Shown here in pieces: positions 16,189 through 26,017 of a stretch of 64,000 bases of DNA (positions within the stretch are counted from its first letter, which is position 1; each line of letters opens with the position of its first letter). The position numbers and the translations under genes were made by a program. The notes beneath the pieces were generated by a model. It was given only the letters and a program-made list of their open reading frames with translations, did no database searches and was not told the DNA's origin. This DNA comes from Micromonospora pattaloongensis (lineage in GTDB: Bacteria > Actinomycetota > Actinomycetes > Mycobacteriales > Micromonosporaceae), in the NCBI RefSeq assembly GCF_900107255.1, contig NZ_FNPH01000001.1:744001-808000 (forward strand), written 5' to 3'.

Positions 16189-16869
16189 TCAGGAGTGGAT
16201 GATCAGCGTCATCGCTTCGGCGCGCGACTTCGCGTCGCGCTGGAAGAGGCCACGCACCGCGGACGTAATCGTCTTCGACCCGGCCTTCTGGATGCCGCGC
16301 ATCGCCATGCACATGTGCTCGCACTCCAGCACGGCGATCACGCCGCGGGGGTCGAGCCGCTCCATGAGCAGGTCGGCGATCTGCGAGGTGAGCCGCTCCT
16401 GCACCTGCGGTCGCCGGGCGTAGACCTCGACGAGCCTCGCGAGCTTGGAGAGGCCGGTGATCCGGCCGTGGGTGCCGGGGATGTAGCCGATGTGCGCGAC
16501 GCCCCGGAACGGCAGGAGGTGGTGCTCGCAGAGGGACATCACCTCGATGTCCCGGACGAGCACCAACTCCTCGTGGTTGGCCTCGAAGGTCGTGGTGAGC
16601 ACCTGGGCGGGGTCGACCCGCAGCCCGGCGAAGAGCTCGGCGTACGCCCGGGCGACCCGGGCCGGCGTCTTGCGGAGCCCGTCCCGGTCGGGGTCTTCGC
16701 CGACGGCGATCAGGATCTCCCGTACGGCGTTCTCGATCCGGCCCAGGTCGACGGCGTTCTCGACCGGGGTGCCGGTCAGTTTGCCGTCGATCAGCCGGGC
16801 GGCGAGGTAGTCCAGCGCGTCGTCACCGGGTTCGGTGGACGACGCGCTGGACTCGAGTTCCCCGTTCAG
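16189..16869 (-). CDS. folE: GTP cyclohydrolase I (start codon uncertain)
   Basis: About 226 residues if counted from CTG at 16869. It makes dihydroneopterin triphosphate from GTP, the first folate step, as a zinc-dependent decamer. Seen: [31 protein letters not shown] (zinc Cys and His), [13 protein letters not shown], and ECEHMCM with the second zinc Cys. No ATG, GTG or TTG lies in frame between the ftsH stop and the conserved region; the first in-frame GTG is deep inside the enzyme and the nearest upstream start is inside ftsH. The CTG overlapping the ftsH stop (CTGA) is my best guess, fed by translational coupling. Confidence 0.9.
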   Translation of the reverse strand: MNGELESSASSTEPGDDALDYLAARLIDGKLTGTPVENAVDLGRIENAVREILIAVGEDPDRDGLRKTPARVARAYAELFAGLRVDPAQVLTTTFEANHEELVLVRDIEVMSLCEHHLLPFRGVAHIGYIPGTHGRITGLSKLARLVEVYARRPQVQERLTSQIADLLMERLDPRGVIAVLECEHMCMAMRGIQKAGSKTITSAVRGLFQRDAKSRAEAMTLIIHS

Positions 16870-18878
16870 CGCGGGCCGTCCGAGTTGGTCGAGCTGCCCC
16901 CGACGGTGGCCTCGGCACCGTCGGCCGCGGCCTGCACCGTGAGGCTCTCCTTCTCGGCCGGCGTGAGCACCGGCGGCTCGGTCGAGGGCTGGCGCTTGCC
17001 GAAGCCGTTGTACGGCGCCATCGGCGGGCGCTTCACCACCCGCGCGCAGATCCGTGCCATGTCGGCCTGGGAGATGGTCTCCTTCTCCATCAGCTCCAGG
17101 ACGATGCTGTCGAGCACGTCCCGGTACTCGACCAGGATCTCCCACGCCTCGTCGTGGGCGAGCTCGATCAGGGCCCGCACCTCGGCGTCGATCTCGGCCG
17201 CGACCGCGTCCGAGTAGTCGCGCTCGTGGCCCATCGTCCGGCCCAGGAACGGCTCGTCGCCGCTCGTGCCGTACTTGACCGCACCGAGCTTGGAGCTCAT
17301 GCCGTACTGCGTGATCATCGCGCGGGCCAGCGCGCTGGCCTTCTCGATGTCGTTGCCGGCACCCGTGGTCGGCTCGTGGAACACGAGCTCCTCGGCCGCC
17401 CGACCACCCAGCGCGTACGCCAGGGTGTCGATCATCTCCGCCCGGGTCTGGGTGTACTTGTCCTCGGTCGGCAGCACCAGGGTGTGACCCAGGGACCGGC
17501 CGCGGGACAGGATCGTCACCTTGTGCACCGGAGCGGAGTGCGGCAGCGCCCAGGCGACCAGCGCGTGGCCGCCCTCGTGGTAGGCCGTGATCTTCTTCTC
17601 GTGGTCGCTCATCACCCGGGTACGCCGCTGCGGACCCGCGATAACCCGGTCGATCGACTCTTCCAGGTAGTCGTTGGAGATCGCCCGCTTGTCGTGCCGG
17701 GCGGTGAGCAGCGCCGACTCGTTGATCACGTTGGCCAGGTCGGCACCGGTGAAGCCGGGGGTCCGCCGGGCCACGGAGTCGAGGTCGACGTCCGGGGCGA
17801 ACGGCTTGCCCTTGGCGTGCACCCGCAGGATGGCCTTGCGGCCCTCCATGTCGGGGGTGTCGACCGCGATCTGGCGGTCGAAGCGGCCCGGACGCAGCAG
17901 CGCCGGGTCGAGGATGTCGGGCCGGTTGGTGGCGGCGATCAGGATCACGCCGCCCTTGGTGTCGAAGCCGTCCATCTCGACGAGCAGCTGGTTGAGCGTC
18001 TGCTCGCGCTCGTCGTGACCGCCGCCCATGCCGGCGCCGCGGTGGCGGCCGACCGCGTCGATCTCGTCGACGAAGACGATCGCCGGCGCGTTCGACTTGG
18101 CCTGCTCGAACAGGTCACGGACCCGGCTCGCGCCGACGCCGACGAACATCTCCACGAAGTCGGAACCGGAGATGGAGTAGAACGGCACCCCGGCCTCGCC
18201 GGCGACGGCGCGGGCCAGCAGCGTCTTACCCGTTCCGGGCGGGCCGAAGAGCAGCACGCCCTTGGGGATCTTGGCGCCGAGCGCCTGGTACTTCGCCGGG
18301 TTCTGCAGGAAGTCCTTGATCTCCTGCAGCTCCTCGACCGCCTCTTCCGAGCCGGCCACGTCGGCGAACGTGGTCTTCGGGGTGTCCTTGGTGATGACCT
18401 TCGCCTTGGACTTGCCGAAGTTGAGCACGCGAGAGCCGCCACCCTGCATCTGCGACATGAACAGCAGCAGGAGGATGACGAGAACCGCGATCGGCAGCAG
18501 GTTGACCAGCAGCGTGAGGAACACGCTGTCGGAGGAGACCTCCGTGTTGGCGTCACCGCTGATCTTGCCCGCGGCCTTCGCCTCGAGCACCTTGTTCCAG
18601 ACCTGGTCCCCGACCTGGTAGGGATACTGAGCCTCGATCCGCGTCGCCTCGGTCTCGCCGAACTTCTTCGGGTTGTTGAGGTCGATGCGGAGCGTCTGCT
18701 CCTTGTCCTGGACGACCACCTTTTTGATGTCGCCCTGGTTCAGCTGGTCGAGCGCCACCGAGGTATCGACCTTGTGGTAGCTCGGGCCGCTGGTGAAGAA
18801 CGAACTGAGCGCAATCGCACCGATGATCACCAGGATGATCCAGACCACCGGGCGGCGGAAGAAACGCGTACGTTCCAT
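16866..18878 (-). CDS. ftsH: ATP-dependent zinc metalloprotease FtsH
   Basis: 670 residues from ATG at 18878. This membrane-anchored hexameric AAA+ protease degrades misfolded membrane and regulatory proteins. Seen: transmembrane helices at about 10-28 and 120-141; Walker A GPPGTGKT (212-219); Walker [12 protein letters not shown] region with [17 protein letters not shown]; zinc site HEGGH (434-438); and a disordered C-terminus. An in-frame extension to 19004 shows no family similarity. An AGGAGGG lies about 30 nt before the chosen ATG, further than usual, so the exact start is not certain. It is upstream of folE on the same strand, overlapping by four nt under the proposed start. Confidence 0.96.
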   Translation of the reverse strand: MERTRFFRRPVVWIILVIIGAIALSSFFTSGPSYHKVDTSVALDQLNQGDIKKVVVQDKEQTLRIDLNNPKKFGETEATRIEAQYPYQVGDQVWNKVLEAKAAGKISGDANTEVSSDSVFLTLLVNLLPIAVLVILLLLFMSQMQGGGSRVLNFGKSKAKVITKDTPKTTFADVAGSEEAVEELQEIKDFLQNPAKYQALGAKIPKGVLLFGPPGTGKTLLARAVAGEAGVPFYSISGSDFVEMFVGVGASRVRDLFEQAKSNAPAIVFVDEIDAVGRHRGAGMGGGHDEREQTLNQLLVEMDGFDTKGGVILIAATNRPDILDPALLRPGRFDRQIAVDTPDMEGRKAILRVHAKGKPFAPDVDLDSVARRTPGFTGADLANVINESALLTARHDKRAISNDYLEESIDRVIAGPQRRTRVMSDHEKKITAYHEGGHALVAWALPHSAPVHKVTILSRGRSLGHTLVLPTEDKYTQTRAEMIDTLAYALGGRAAEELVFHEPTTGAGNDIEKASALARAMITQYGMSSKLGAVKYGTSGDEPFLGRTMGHERDYSDAVAAEIDAEVRALIELAHDEAWEILVEYRDVLDSIVLELMEKETISQADMARICARVVKRPPMAPYNGFGKRQPSTEPPVLTPAEKESLTVQAAADGAEATVGGSSTNSDGPR

Positions 18879-19258
18879 ACTGTTGTCGAGCGCGGCTGCG
18901 CCCGGACCCTCCTGATCGCCGTTCTGACCGTCTGGTTGGCTGTGGCTGTCGGGCCACCGGTCGCAGCCGCCGTGTCGGCCGACCGCGACCCCGGGCGCTG
19001 ACACACCGCGCCACGGTCATTCGACGGTACACCGTGGGCGCGAGGTGTGCGGTTGCGAGCCCTTTTGCGCACTCGCCCTGACGACGCCTCGGTTCGTGCG
19101 GCGAGGCATCGGCCGATCCGACGATCGGCCCGCAAGCTGGACAAACGGGACGAGCAGCAAGATCAGGGAAGCTTTACCGCACTACCGGTTACGGTAGCCC
19201 GGTTTCCTGAAAGTCGGCTGTACGTCGCCGGTGAAGGTCGGGCGGCCCCCCGGACGGG
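18879..19258. other. ftsH upstream region
   Basis: 380 nt between hpt and ftsH, both read leftward, so it holds the ftsH promoter and 5' leader. A perfect 6-bp inverted repeat CTACCG-GTTA-CGGTAG lies at 19182-19197, in a locally AT-richer stretch (19170-19200) with three TACCG motifs within 25 nt. TGTACCGT near 19025-19032 on the minus strand offers a possible -10. No gene is called here. Confidence 0.45.
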
Positions 19259-19834
19259 TCACACCCGCGAGTACACCTCCGGCTTCAGCACCCCCACGTA
19301 CGGCATCTCACGGTAGCGCTCCCCGAAGTCCAGGCCGTACCCGACGACGAACTCGCTCGGGATGTCGAAGCCGACGTACTTCACCTCGACCGGCACCTTG
19401 ACGGCGTCGGGCTTGCGGAACAGCGCGACCACCTCGACGCTCGCGGCCGCCCGCGACTCCAGGTACTTCATCAGCCAGTTGAGCGTCAGCCCGGAGTCGA
19501 CGATGTCCTCGACCACGATCACGTGCCGCCCGGCGATGTCCCGGTCCAGGTCCTTGAGGATGCGCACCACGCCAGAGGAGGTCGTGCCCTGCCCGTACGA
19601 GGAGACGGCCATGAACTCCAGCTCGGCCCACGGGCCGTTGCGGCCGAGGGCCCGGGCGAAGTCGGCCATGAACATGACCGCGCCCTTGAGCACGCAGACG
19701 AGCAGGAGGCCGTCGTCCACGTGGGCGTAGTCGGCGGAGACCTGCTTGGCGAGTTCCGCGGTCTTCTCGCGGATCTGCGCCTCGGAAATGATCACGTGGT
19801 CGATGTCGGCGTCGTACCAGGAGCCCTCAGCCAT
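19259..19834 (-). CDS. hpt: hypoxanthine phosphoribosyltransferase
   Basis: 191 residues. This purine salvage enzyme converts hypoxanthine or guanine plus PRPP to IMP or GMP. The PRPP-binding loop VVEDIVDSGLTL is at 107-118, LKGAVMFMADFARAL forms the first loop region, and VGYGLDFGERYRE carries the C-terminal purine-site residues. Conserved position: in mycobacteria hpt neighbours tilS. Here a regulator and a small peptide gene separate it from tilS. Confidence 0.96.
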   Translation of the reverse strand: MAEGSWYDADIDHVIISEAQIREKTAELAKQVSADYAHVDDGLLLVCVLKGAVMFMADFARALGRNGPWAELEFMAVSSYGQGTTSSGVVRILKDLDRDIAGRHVIVVEDIVDSGLTLNWLMKYLESRAAASVEVVALFRKPDAVKVPVEVKYVGFDIPSEFVVGYGLDFGERYREMPYVGVLKPEVYSRV

Positions 19835-19962
19835 GACCTAAGCCTGCCGTACGCCGCTGGCGGGCTGTCGCCGGGGCGGCCACTTCGTGGGGTGGACCGC
19901 TCCGGCGAAGCACCGGGTCAGGGCCCGGACGGCGACGGGCGAGGCCCCGTGGCGCACGGACG

Positions 19963-20082
19963 TCAGCGGAAGCCGCCGCAGGTGGGCTTCCAGTCGGCGG
20001 AGTCGCGGGAGTCGACCGTCAGGCCGGCCGCGGCGGCGACCACCAGAACGAGCAGAAACAGCAGAAGTACGAGGAGTTCCAT
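19963..20082 (-). CDS. 39-residue single-helix membrane peptide
   Basis: Short frame read in the same direction as hpt, 128 nt upstream of it. Residues 1-21 are almost wholly Leu/Val/Ala (one membrane helix). A charged tail follows, containing DSRDSADWKPTCGG with a single Cys. A GAAAGG sequence lies about ten nt before the ATG. Codon use has G/C in most third positions, as in real genes here. No family is recognised; small membrane peptides of this type are usually overlooked. Chance is possible. Confidence 0.5.
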   Translation of the reverse strand: MELLVLLLFLLVLVVAAAAGLTVDSRDSADWKPTCGGFR

Positions 20083-20220
20083 GGCGGCGGAGCCTTTCGT
20101 GAGGGTCTGTGGTCTTCGCCGCCGGTGCGCACCGGACGTCGAGTTCAGCTTCCCGCCTCACCCGACCGGGGGACAGTGGCAGTAATGCCATTGAACGTAG
20201 ATTTCCTGCCACATAACCCG

Positions 20221-20226
20221 TACCGT
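20221..20226 (+). promoter_or_regulatory. -10 box of the GlxA-type regulator gene
   Basis: TACCGT six nt before the ATG at 20233, a leaderless arrangement. A TTGAAC hexamer at 20191-20196 is too far to be its -35 but could serve a second -10 (CATAAC/TAACCC, 20212-20219). Confidence 0.5.
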
Positions 20227-20232
20227 GGGGTC

Positions 20233-21186
20233 ATGCTGCGCAACGTCGCCGTGATCGTGATGGACGGGGTCGCCCCCTTCGAGCTGGGCGTTCTGTGCGA
20301 GGTCTTCGGCACCGACCGCACGGACGACGGCTTTCCGGGGTACCGGTTCACCGTGTGCAGCCCGACGAACGGTCCCGTCCGCACCGGCTCCGGGCTACAG
20401 CTCTTACCGCAGTCCGGCCTGGCGCCCGTCGACGAGGCAGACCTGGTCGCCGTGCCGGCGCACAAACAGGGGGGCGAATTCCCGGAGCCGGTCCTCGCGG
20501 CGCTGCGCCGCGCCCACGCGCGCGGCGCATACGTCCTGTCGGTCTGCTCCGGCGCGTTCGTGCTCGGCGCGGCCGGGCTGCTCGACGGCCGGGAATGCAC
20601 GACCCACTGGCGCTACGCGGACGAGCTGGCCCGCCGCCACCCGAAGGCGCGGGTCCAGTGCAACTCGCTGTACGTGCAGGACGGCACGGTGCTGACCAGC
20701 GCCGGCACCGCCGCCGGCATCGACGCCTGCCTGCACCTGGTCCGGCAGGAGCACGGGTCGGCGGTCGCGGTGAAGCTGGCGCGGCGGATGGTGGTGCCAC
20801 CGCACCGGGACGGTGGGCAGGCGCAGTACGTGGAGGCGCCCATCGCGCGCACCCCGGACGCGCCGACCCTGGAACCCGTGCTGGAGTGGCTCGTCGCCAA
20901 CCTGGACCGGAGCGTCACCGTCGACGATCTCGCCGCCCGCGCGCACATGGCGCCCCGCACGTTCGCGCGGCGGTTCCGCGCCGAGACCGGCACGACCCCG
21001 CACGATTGGCTCACCAACCAGCGCGTGCTGCTCGCCCGCCGTCTGTTGGAGGAGACGGAGCTCGGCGTGGAGGCGGTGGCCACGCGCTCCGGCTTCGGCG
21101 ACGCGGCCACCCTGCGGCACCACTTCGGCCGCCGCGTCGGAGCCAGCCCACACGCGTACCGGACGACCTTCCGGGCCCGCGTCTGA
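20233..21186 (+). CDS. GlxA-family AraC-type transcriptional regulator
   Basis: 317 residues from ATG at 20233, chosen because a TANNNT -10 lies six nt upstream; an ATG at 20185 is in frame. The N-terminal DJ-1/PfpI-like domain (about 3-180) has the nucleophile-elbow LSVCSGAFVLG with Cys105 and the TTHWRYADEL segment. A C-terminal AraC double helix-turn-helix (about 225-310) has ARAHMAPRTFARRFRAETG and RSGFGDAATLRHHFGR. It is a DNA-binding regulator sensing an unknown ligand. It lies on the opposite strand between tilS and hpt, interrupting a common pairing. Confidence 0.9.
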   Translation: MLRNVAVIVMDGVAPFELGVLCEVFGTDRTDDGFPGYRFTVCSPTNGPVRTGSGLQLLPQSGLAPVDEADLVAVPAHKQGGEFPEPVLAALRRAHARGAYVLSVCSGAFVLGAAGLLDGRECTTHWRYADELARRHPKARVQCNSLYVQDGTVLTSAGTAAGIDACLHLVRQEHGSAVAVKLARRMVVPPHRDGGQAQYVEAPIARTPDAPTLEPVLEWLVANLDRSVTVDDLAARAHMAPRTFARRFRAETGTTPHDWLTNQRVLLARRLLEETELGVEAVATRSGFGDAATLRHHFGRRVGASPHAYRTTFRARV

Positions 21187-21201
21187 CGCCGCGGCCGCGC
21201 G

Positions 21202-22191
21202 TCATGGCGAGCGGGTGAGCCGCCCGTCCCGGCGCGCCACAAGGATCCCGGCCGGCAGGTGCACCGCCCCCTGGCCGTGCCAGTCGGTGATCAGCGCGTC
21301 GAGCGCCGCCACGTGCCGGGAGGAGAACGCCGCGGCCGGCGCGCCGAGTTCCCCGGCCCAGGCGTGCAGCACCCGGGTACGAACCGCGGGCAACAGCGCG
21401 GCGAGCGCCTCCACCCGCAGCCCGCCGGCGGGCGCGCGCGCCGCGTCCAACGCCGCCCGCGCCAGCGAGTCCAGCGCGGCGGTGTCCGCGGCAACCAGCC
21501 GGGCGGTGCGGGCAAGGTTGTCGACGACGTCCGGACCGAGCGCCTCGACGAGCGCGGGCAGGCCGGTCGACCGGACCCGAGCCCGCGCGTACGACGGGTC
21601 CGCGTTGTGCGGGTCCTCCCAGGGCGTGAGACCGATCGCGGCACAGGCCTGGCGCGTCTCGTCCCGGGAGACATCGAGCAGCGGGCGCAGCAGGCGTACC
21701 CCGTCCAGTTCCCGGAGCGAGGGCATCCCGGCCAGGCCGCGGGGACCGCCGCCGCGGGCGAGCGCCAGCAGCACCGTCTCGGCCTGGTCGTCGCGGGTGT
21801 GCCCGAGCAGCACCGCGGCCGCCTCATGGCGGCGCGCCGCCGCCAGCAGCGCCTCGTAACGCGCCGCGCGGGCCGCCGCCTCCGGGCCGCCCGCCCGGCC
21901 GGCCACGACCACCGTGGCGACCTCGGCCGGCGTCAACCCGAGCTTCGCCGCCCACTCGACCACCTCGGTCGCGCGTTCCGCCGAGCCCGCCTGCAGGCCA
22001 TGGTCGACGGTCACCAACCCGGCGCGCAGGCCCAGCCGGGGCGCCACGAACGCGGTGGCGGCGGCCAGAGCGAGCGAGTCGGCGCCACCGGAGCAGGCCA
22101 CCAGAACCGGACCGGCGGGGCGTGGTAACCGCGCCAGGGCCCGCCGGACGGCGAGCCGGACCGCGGCGACCGGCGGCGGGAGCGGGGCCAC
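21202..22191 (-). CDS. tilS: tRNA(Ile)-lysidine synthase
   Basis: 329 residues from GTG. It modifies C34 of the CAU-anticodon tRNA-Ile to lysidine using ATP and lysine, and is essential in most bacteria. The PP-loop SGGADS (34-39) follows [41 protein letters not shown] and EDPHNAD are the further family motifs. The C-terminal domain is short, as is usual in actinobacteria. It starts nine nt after the DUF2342 gene stop, so the two are probably co-transcribed. Confidence 0.95.
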   Translation of the reverse strand: MAPLPPPVAAVRLAVRRALARLPRPAGPVLVACSGGADSLALAAATAFVAPRLGLRAGLVTVDHGLQAGSAERATEVVEWAAKLGLTPAEVATVVVAGRAGGPEAAARAARYEALLAAARRHEAAAVLLGHTRDDQAETVLLALARGGGPRGLAGMPSLRELDGVRLLRPLLDVSRDETRQACAAIGLTPWEDPHNADPSYARARVRSTGLPALVEALGPDVVDNLARTARLVAADTAALDSLARAALDAARAPAGGLRVEALAALLPAVRTRVLHAWAGELGAPAAAFSSRHVAALDALITDWHGQGAVHLPAGILVARRDGRLTRSP

Positions 22192-22200
22192 AGCGGTCGC

Positions 22201-23271
22201 TCAGACGCTCGGCGCGCCGCCGGGCACGGGACCGTGAACGCGCGCCACCCAGGCGTCCGGGTCGCCCAGCTCGTCCAGGCGCGGCAGGGTCAGCGGCGAA
22301 CTGAAGATCTTGTTGAAACCGTCCATCCCGACCCGCTCGACCACGCCGTGCACGAACTTGCGCCCCTCGGCGTACTGGCGCATCTTCACGTCGATGCCGA
22401 GCAGCTTGCGGATCGCCTTCTCCAGCGGGTTGCCGGCCTCCCGCCGCCGGTTGAACCGCGCGCGGATCTGCTCGACGGTCGGGATCACCGCCGGCCCGAC
22501 GCCGTCCATCACGAACTCGGCGTGCCCCTCGAGGAGCGTCATCAGCGCGGTCAGCCGGTCGAGGACCGCCCGCTGCGCCGGGGTCTGCACGATGTCGAGG
22601 ACGCTCGCCCGGCTGTCCGGATCACGCACCGCGTCCGCCAGGGCGGCGACGCCGCGGCGCAGCCGGTCCAGCAGGTGCTCACCGCCGGCCTGCGACGCGT
22701 CGACGAACGCCTGCACCTCGCCGAGAAAATGGCCGCGCATCCAAGGCACCGCGGTGAACTGGGTGCGGTGGGTGACCTCGTGCAGGCACACCCAGAGTCG
22801 GAAGTCGCGCGGATCGGCCTGCAGTTTGCGCTCCACCTCGACGATGTTCGGCGCGACGAGCAGCAGTTGGCCGGGCTCGGCGGAGAAGACCTCGTACTGG
22901 CCGAGCACGCGGCCGGAGAGGTACGCGAGCACGGTGCCGGCCTGCACCCCGGTCAGGCGCGACCCGATCGCCTCGGTCAGCGCCCCCGGCTGCTTGTCCC
23001 CGGAGAGCCGCGCGACCAGTGGAGTGATGACCTCCCGCAGGCCCGCGATGTTGACCGCGGCCCAGTCGCGCCGGTCGACGACGCGCACCGGCGGGTGCGC
23101 CACCTGCGAGCGCAGGCCCGTGTAGGCGCTCACGTGGCCCGCGGCCTCGTCGGTCAGCCGCCGCAGGTCGGTCACGACCTCGGTGGCCTCGTCGTACGAG
23201 ACCTTCGGACCCGACTTGCCGAGCGCGCCGGCGGTGGCAGCGGCCAGATCCCAGTCCACGAACTGCGCCAT
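22201..23271 (-). CDS. DUF2342 zinc-dependent metalloprotease-like protein
   Basis: 356 residues from ATG at 23271; a TANNNT box six nt upstream supports this start over an upstream one. HEVTH at 164-168 in VCLHEVTHRTQF is a zinc-binding motif. The rest, including GLREVITPLVARL and PNIVEVERKL, matches the DUF2342 family, sometimes labelled as F420-biosynthesis associated. Orthologues sit between tilS and dacB in mycobacteria (Rv3626c), as here. The substrate is unknown. Confidence 0.9.
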   Translation of the reverse strand: MAQFVDWDLAAATAGALGKSGPKVSYDEATEVVTDLRRLTDEAAGHVSAYTGLRSQVAHPPVRVVDRRDWAAVNIAGLREVITPLVARLSGDKQPGALTEAIGSRLTGVQAGTVLAYLSGRVLGQYEVFSAEPGQLLLVAPNIVEVERKLQADPRDFRLWVCLHEVTHRTQFTAVPWMRGHFLGEVQAFVDASQAGGEHLLDRLRRGVAALADAVRDPDSRASVLDIVQTPAQRAVLDRLTALMTLLEGHAEFVMDGVGPAVIPTVEQIRARFNRRREAGNPLEKAIRKLLGIDVKMRQYAEGRKFVHGVVERVGMDGFNKIFSSPLTLPRLDELGDPDAWVARVHGPVPGGAPSV

Positions 23272-23277
23272 GCGTCC

Positions 23278-23283
23278 ACCGTA
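23278..23283 (-). promoter_or_regulatory. -10 box of the DUF2342-tilS unit
   Basis: TACGGT on the minus strand, six nt before the DUF2342 ATG; a leaderless start is predicted. Confidence 0.5.
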
Positions 23284-23340
23284 CCCGCGGCACAACACCG
23301 CGACGCCGGCTCGGATGCGAGCACGGCGGGCGGCGGGAAC

Positions 23341-25284
23341 TCAGCGGCAGCCGCAGGCCGCCAACGTGGCGGGGATCCGATCGAGCGCGGGCTGGGCGAC
23401 CTCGGCAGCGGCGGAGACCCCGTCGGCGAGGGCCGCGAAGGCCAGCAGTCGGCCGTCGGCCGTGGTGACCACACCCGACAGCGCGTTCACGCCGGAGAGC
23501 GTCCCGGTCTTGGCGCGTACCACCCCGGCGCCCGGCTCGTTCTGGACCGCCGGGCTGCGGAACCGCTCCTGCAACGTGCCGGACCACGCCGCCACGGGCA
23601 ACCCGTTGAAGAGCGCGGCGAGCTCGGGGCGCGAACCGTTGGCGGCCAGCGTGAGGACCTGGACCAGGACCGAGGGCGGGATCTTGTTCTTGCGGGAGAG
23701 TCCGCTGCCGTCGGCCAGTTCGATCCGGTCCACGGGGAGCCCGAGCTCACCGAGCACCGCCCGGGTCGCGGCCGCGCCGCCGGTGAACGAGGCCGGCTGG
23801 TTGCGGGCGAGCGCGACCTGCCGGGCCAGCGCCTCCGCGACGACGTTGTCGCTCTCGTTCAACATGAACTCGACCAGCCGGACCATCGGGGGCGAGAGCA
23901 CCCGCCCCAGCTCGGTGCCGGGCGTGACAGCCGCGCCGGCGACCGGGGCGGCGGCGCTGCCGCCCGACGTGGGCGCGCCGCTCTGCCCCCCGACTGCGGG
24001 CGGCGCGGCGCCCCGGGACACGGCCTTGACCGCGTCCGTCGGCAGGCCGAGCTCCTTGGCGAACGCGCGCCCCGCGGCGATGTCCGGGCTGGTGTAGCGC
24101 GGGCTCTTCTCGTCGGCGGGATCGATCCGGGCGCCGTCGGTCATCAACGCCGTGGTCGAGGCCGCGAAGGTGCTGCCCGGAATGTCGGGGTCCCAGCCCG
24201 GTTCGTGCACGGGGCCGGAGTAGAGCGACGAGTCCACGGTGACCTTGGTCGGAACCGTTCCGCCGAGCGCGCTCTTCACCTGCTCGGCCAACTGGTCCAG
24301 CCGGCCGGCGCCCGCGTAGTAGCCGTTGGCGTCCGCGGCGAGCGTGGGATCACCGCCGCCCACGATCACCACCTCACCCGGCGCCGCCCCGGCCACGACG
24401 CGGGTGGGGATCCGGTGGGCGTCGCCCCGGGCGGCCAGCACCGCCGCCGCGGTGAGCAGCTTGGTGGTGGACGCCGGCACGGTCGGGGTCTCGGCCTCGC
24501 GCGAGTAGACGGACTGCCCGGTCACGATGTCGACGACCGCGACGCGCGCACCGCTCACCGGCGATCCCGCGATGACCTTGTCGAGCGCGGCCTGGACCCG
24601 GGCGGCGGCGGGGGTGGGCGCGTCGACCGCGGCGCCGGCCAACACCGGTCCCGGCGTCGGCTCCGGCGGAACGACGACCGCGGTGCGGCCGGCCGGACGG
24701 TCACCGAGCCATCCGGCGACCGGACCGGGCCGGACGATCACCAACCCGGAGATCGCTACCGCGAGCACGAGCACTGTGACCAACGCCATGACCAGGCCGG
24801 TACGGGAACGCCGCGCCGACGCGGACGACGGCTCCGCGGACGAGCCGGCCGCGGGCGGGTGGCCCGGCGGGGTCGGCGTCGACGGGGGCGATGTCAGCGG
24901 GGGCGATGTCAGCGGGGGCGATGTCGGCGGGGGCGTGTGCGCGCCGGACGCCGGCGTCATCGGTCCCGCCGGCCCGGCCGGCAGCGGCGAAGGCGTCGGC
25001 GTCCCGGGCGGCGACAGCGGCGGAGGCGTCGGCGTCCCGGGCGGCGGCACCGCCGGGCGCGACGGCGACGGCCCGGGCCATCCGGAGGGAGGCGCGGCGG
25101 GCGGCGGGGGCCACGCCGACGGCGGCGCGGTCGGCGACGGCGCGGCGGACGAAGGCGCTGGCGGCGGCACCGAGGCCCGCCCGCGCGGCCGTTCCGGCGA
25201 CTGGCCATCCGGCCGGAAGGGCATCCGCTCGGCGGGCGGCTGATCCGCCGCGCCCGGGCCGGAATGTGAATCTTCCCTCCCCAT
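23341..25284 (-). CDS. dacB: D-alanyl-D-alanine carboxypeptidase/endopeptidase (PBP4-type, S13)
   Basis: 647 residues from ATG at 25284, which has a very strong GGGAGGAGGGG ribosome site. It trims or cleaves peptidoglycan peptides outside the membrane. About 170 N-terminal residues are Pro-rich and cytoplasmic with tandem repeats. One transmembrane helix ([17 protein letters not shown], about 180) precedes the S13 domain: STTK with Ser272 and Lys275, NESDNV as the SxN motif, and AKTGTLSG as KTG. The Pro-rich head is unusually long for the family. It is divergent from ppa, and the gene order matches mycobacteria. Confidence 0.93.
   Translation of the reverse strand: MGREDSHSGPGAADQPPAERMPFRPDGQSPERPRGRASVPPPAPSSAAPSPTAPPSAWPPPPAAPPSGWPGPSPSRPAVPPPGTPTPPPLSPPGTPTPSPLPAGPAGPMTPASGAHTPPPTSPPLTSPPLTSPPSTPTPPGHPPAAGSSAEPSSASARRSRTGLVMALVTVLVLAVAISGLVIVRPGPVAGWLGDRPAGRTAVVVPPEPTPGPVLAGAAVDAPTPAAARVQAALDKVIAGSPVSGARVAVVDIVTGQSVYSREAETPTVPASTTKLLTAAAVLAARGDAHRIPTRVVAGAAPGEVVIVGGGDPTLAADANGYYAGAGRLDQLAEQVKSALGGTVPTKVTVDSSLYSGPVHEPGWDPDIPGSTFAASTTALMTDGARIDPADEKSPRYTSPDIAAGRAFAKELGLPTDAVKAVSRGAAPPAVGGQSGAPTSGGSAAAPVAGAAVTPGTELGRVLSPPMVRLVEFMLNESDNVVAEALARQVALARNQPASFTGGAAATRAVLGELGLPVDRIELADGSGLSRKNKIPPSVLVQVLTLAANGSRPELAALFNGLPVAAWSGTLQERFRSPAVQNEPGAGVVRAKTGTLSGVNALSGVVTTADGRLLAFAALADGVSAAAEVAQPALDRIPATLAACGCR
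24884..24928 (-). repeat. 15-nt tandem repeats in dacB
   Basis: Three copies of a 15-nt unit (one difference) encode LTSPP-type units in the cytoplasmic Pro-rich head of DacB. A second, longer duplicated segment encoding GTPTP stretches lies at about 24990-25047. Confidence 0.75.
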
Positions 25285-25432
25285 CGGCCCCTCCTCCCAT
25301 TCAGCAACGCGCCTAGGCGACACTACTTGCGTTCGAACATCCTGGGGCGCCCGGAACGATACGAGTGCGGATCACTCACTCCGGCCCTGCCCCGGGTTCT
25401 GGCCAGCCGGTGCGGCAACGAGGGAGCGTGAG

Positions 25433-25939
25433 ATGGATTTCGACGTGACGGTTGAGATCCCTAAGGGTCACCGCAACAAATACGAGGTGGACCACGCGAC
25501 CGGCCGGATCCGGCTGGATCGCACGCTCTTCACGTCCACCCAGTACCCGGCCGACTACGGCTTCATCGAGGGGACTCTCGGCGAGGACGGCGACCCGCTC
25601 GACGCGCTCGTGCTGGTTCCGGAACCCACGTTTCCAGGTTGCCTCATCCGCTGCCGGACGATCGGCATGTTCCGGATGACGGACGAAAAGGGTGGCGACG
25701 ACAAGGTCCTCTGCGTGCCGTTCGAGGACCCGCGCCAGGAGCACCTGCGCGACATCCACCACCTCGGCGAGTTCGACCGGCTGGAGATCCAGCACTTCTT
25801 CGAGGTGTACAAGGACCTCGAGCCGGGGAAGTCCGTCGAGGGCGCGACCTGGGTCGGCCGCATGGAGGCCGAGGCCGAGATCCAGGCGTCGTACCGGCGC
25901 CACCAGGAGGCCGAGGCGCGCGGCGACGCCGCCCACTGA
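25433..25939 (+). CDS. ppa: inorganic pyrophosphatase
   Basis: 168 residues, the usual family I size. It hydrolyses pyrophosphate in the cytosol and drives biosynthetic reactions. Seen: [13 protein letters not shown] near the N-terminus, the [22 protein letters not shown] signature with the catalytic aspartates, and the [10 protein letters not shown] segment. GAGGGAGCGTGAG precedes the ATG. It is divergent from dacB, in the same order as M. tuberculosis (Rv3627c-Rv3628), and ends in a bidirectional hairpin. Confidence 0.96.
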   Translation: MDFDVTVEIPKGHRNKYEVDHATGRIRLDRTLFTSTQYPADYGFIEGTLGEDGDPLDALVLVPEPTFPGCLIRCRTIGMFRMTDEKGGDDKVLCVPFEDPRQEHLRDIHHLGEFDRLEIQHFFEVYKDLEPGKSVEGATWVGRMEAEAEIQASYRRHQEAEARGDAAH

Positions 25940-25965
25940 CCCGGGGTCGCACCGCGGGTTCGTCC

Positions 25966-26002
25966 ATCCGCGCCGCCGGCCCCCACGGCCGTCGGCGCGG
26001 AT
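25966..26002. terminator. bidirectional terminator hairpin between ppa and eccD
   Basis: Arms ATCCGCGCCG/CGGCGCGGAT pair perfectly and extend inward through CGGCC/GGCCG with one mismatch, around a CCCAC loop. It is placed between two convergent genes. No T-run, as is common at high GC. Confidence 0.6.
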
Positions 26003-26017
26003 CGGTGTCCGGCGTGC

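Noticed and set aside
22234-25269. 1011-codon open frame on the plus strand
   Set aside because: Antisense to DUF2342 and dacB, both with clear motifs and start signals; no motif of its own.
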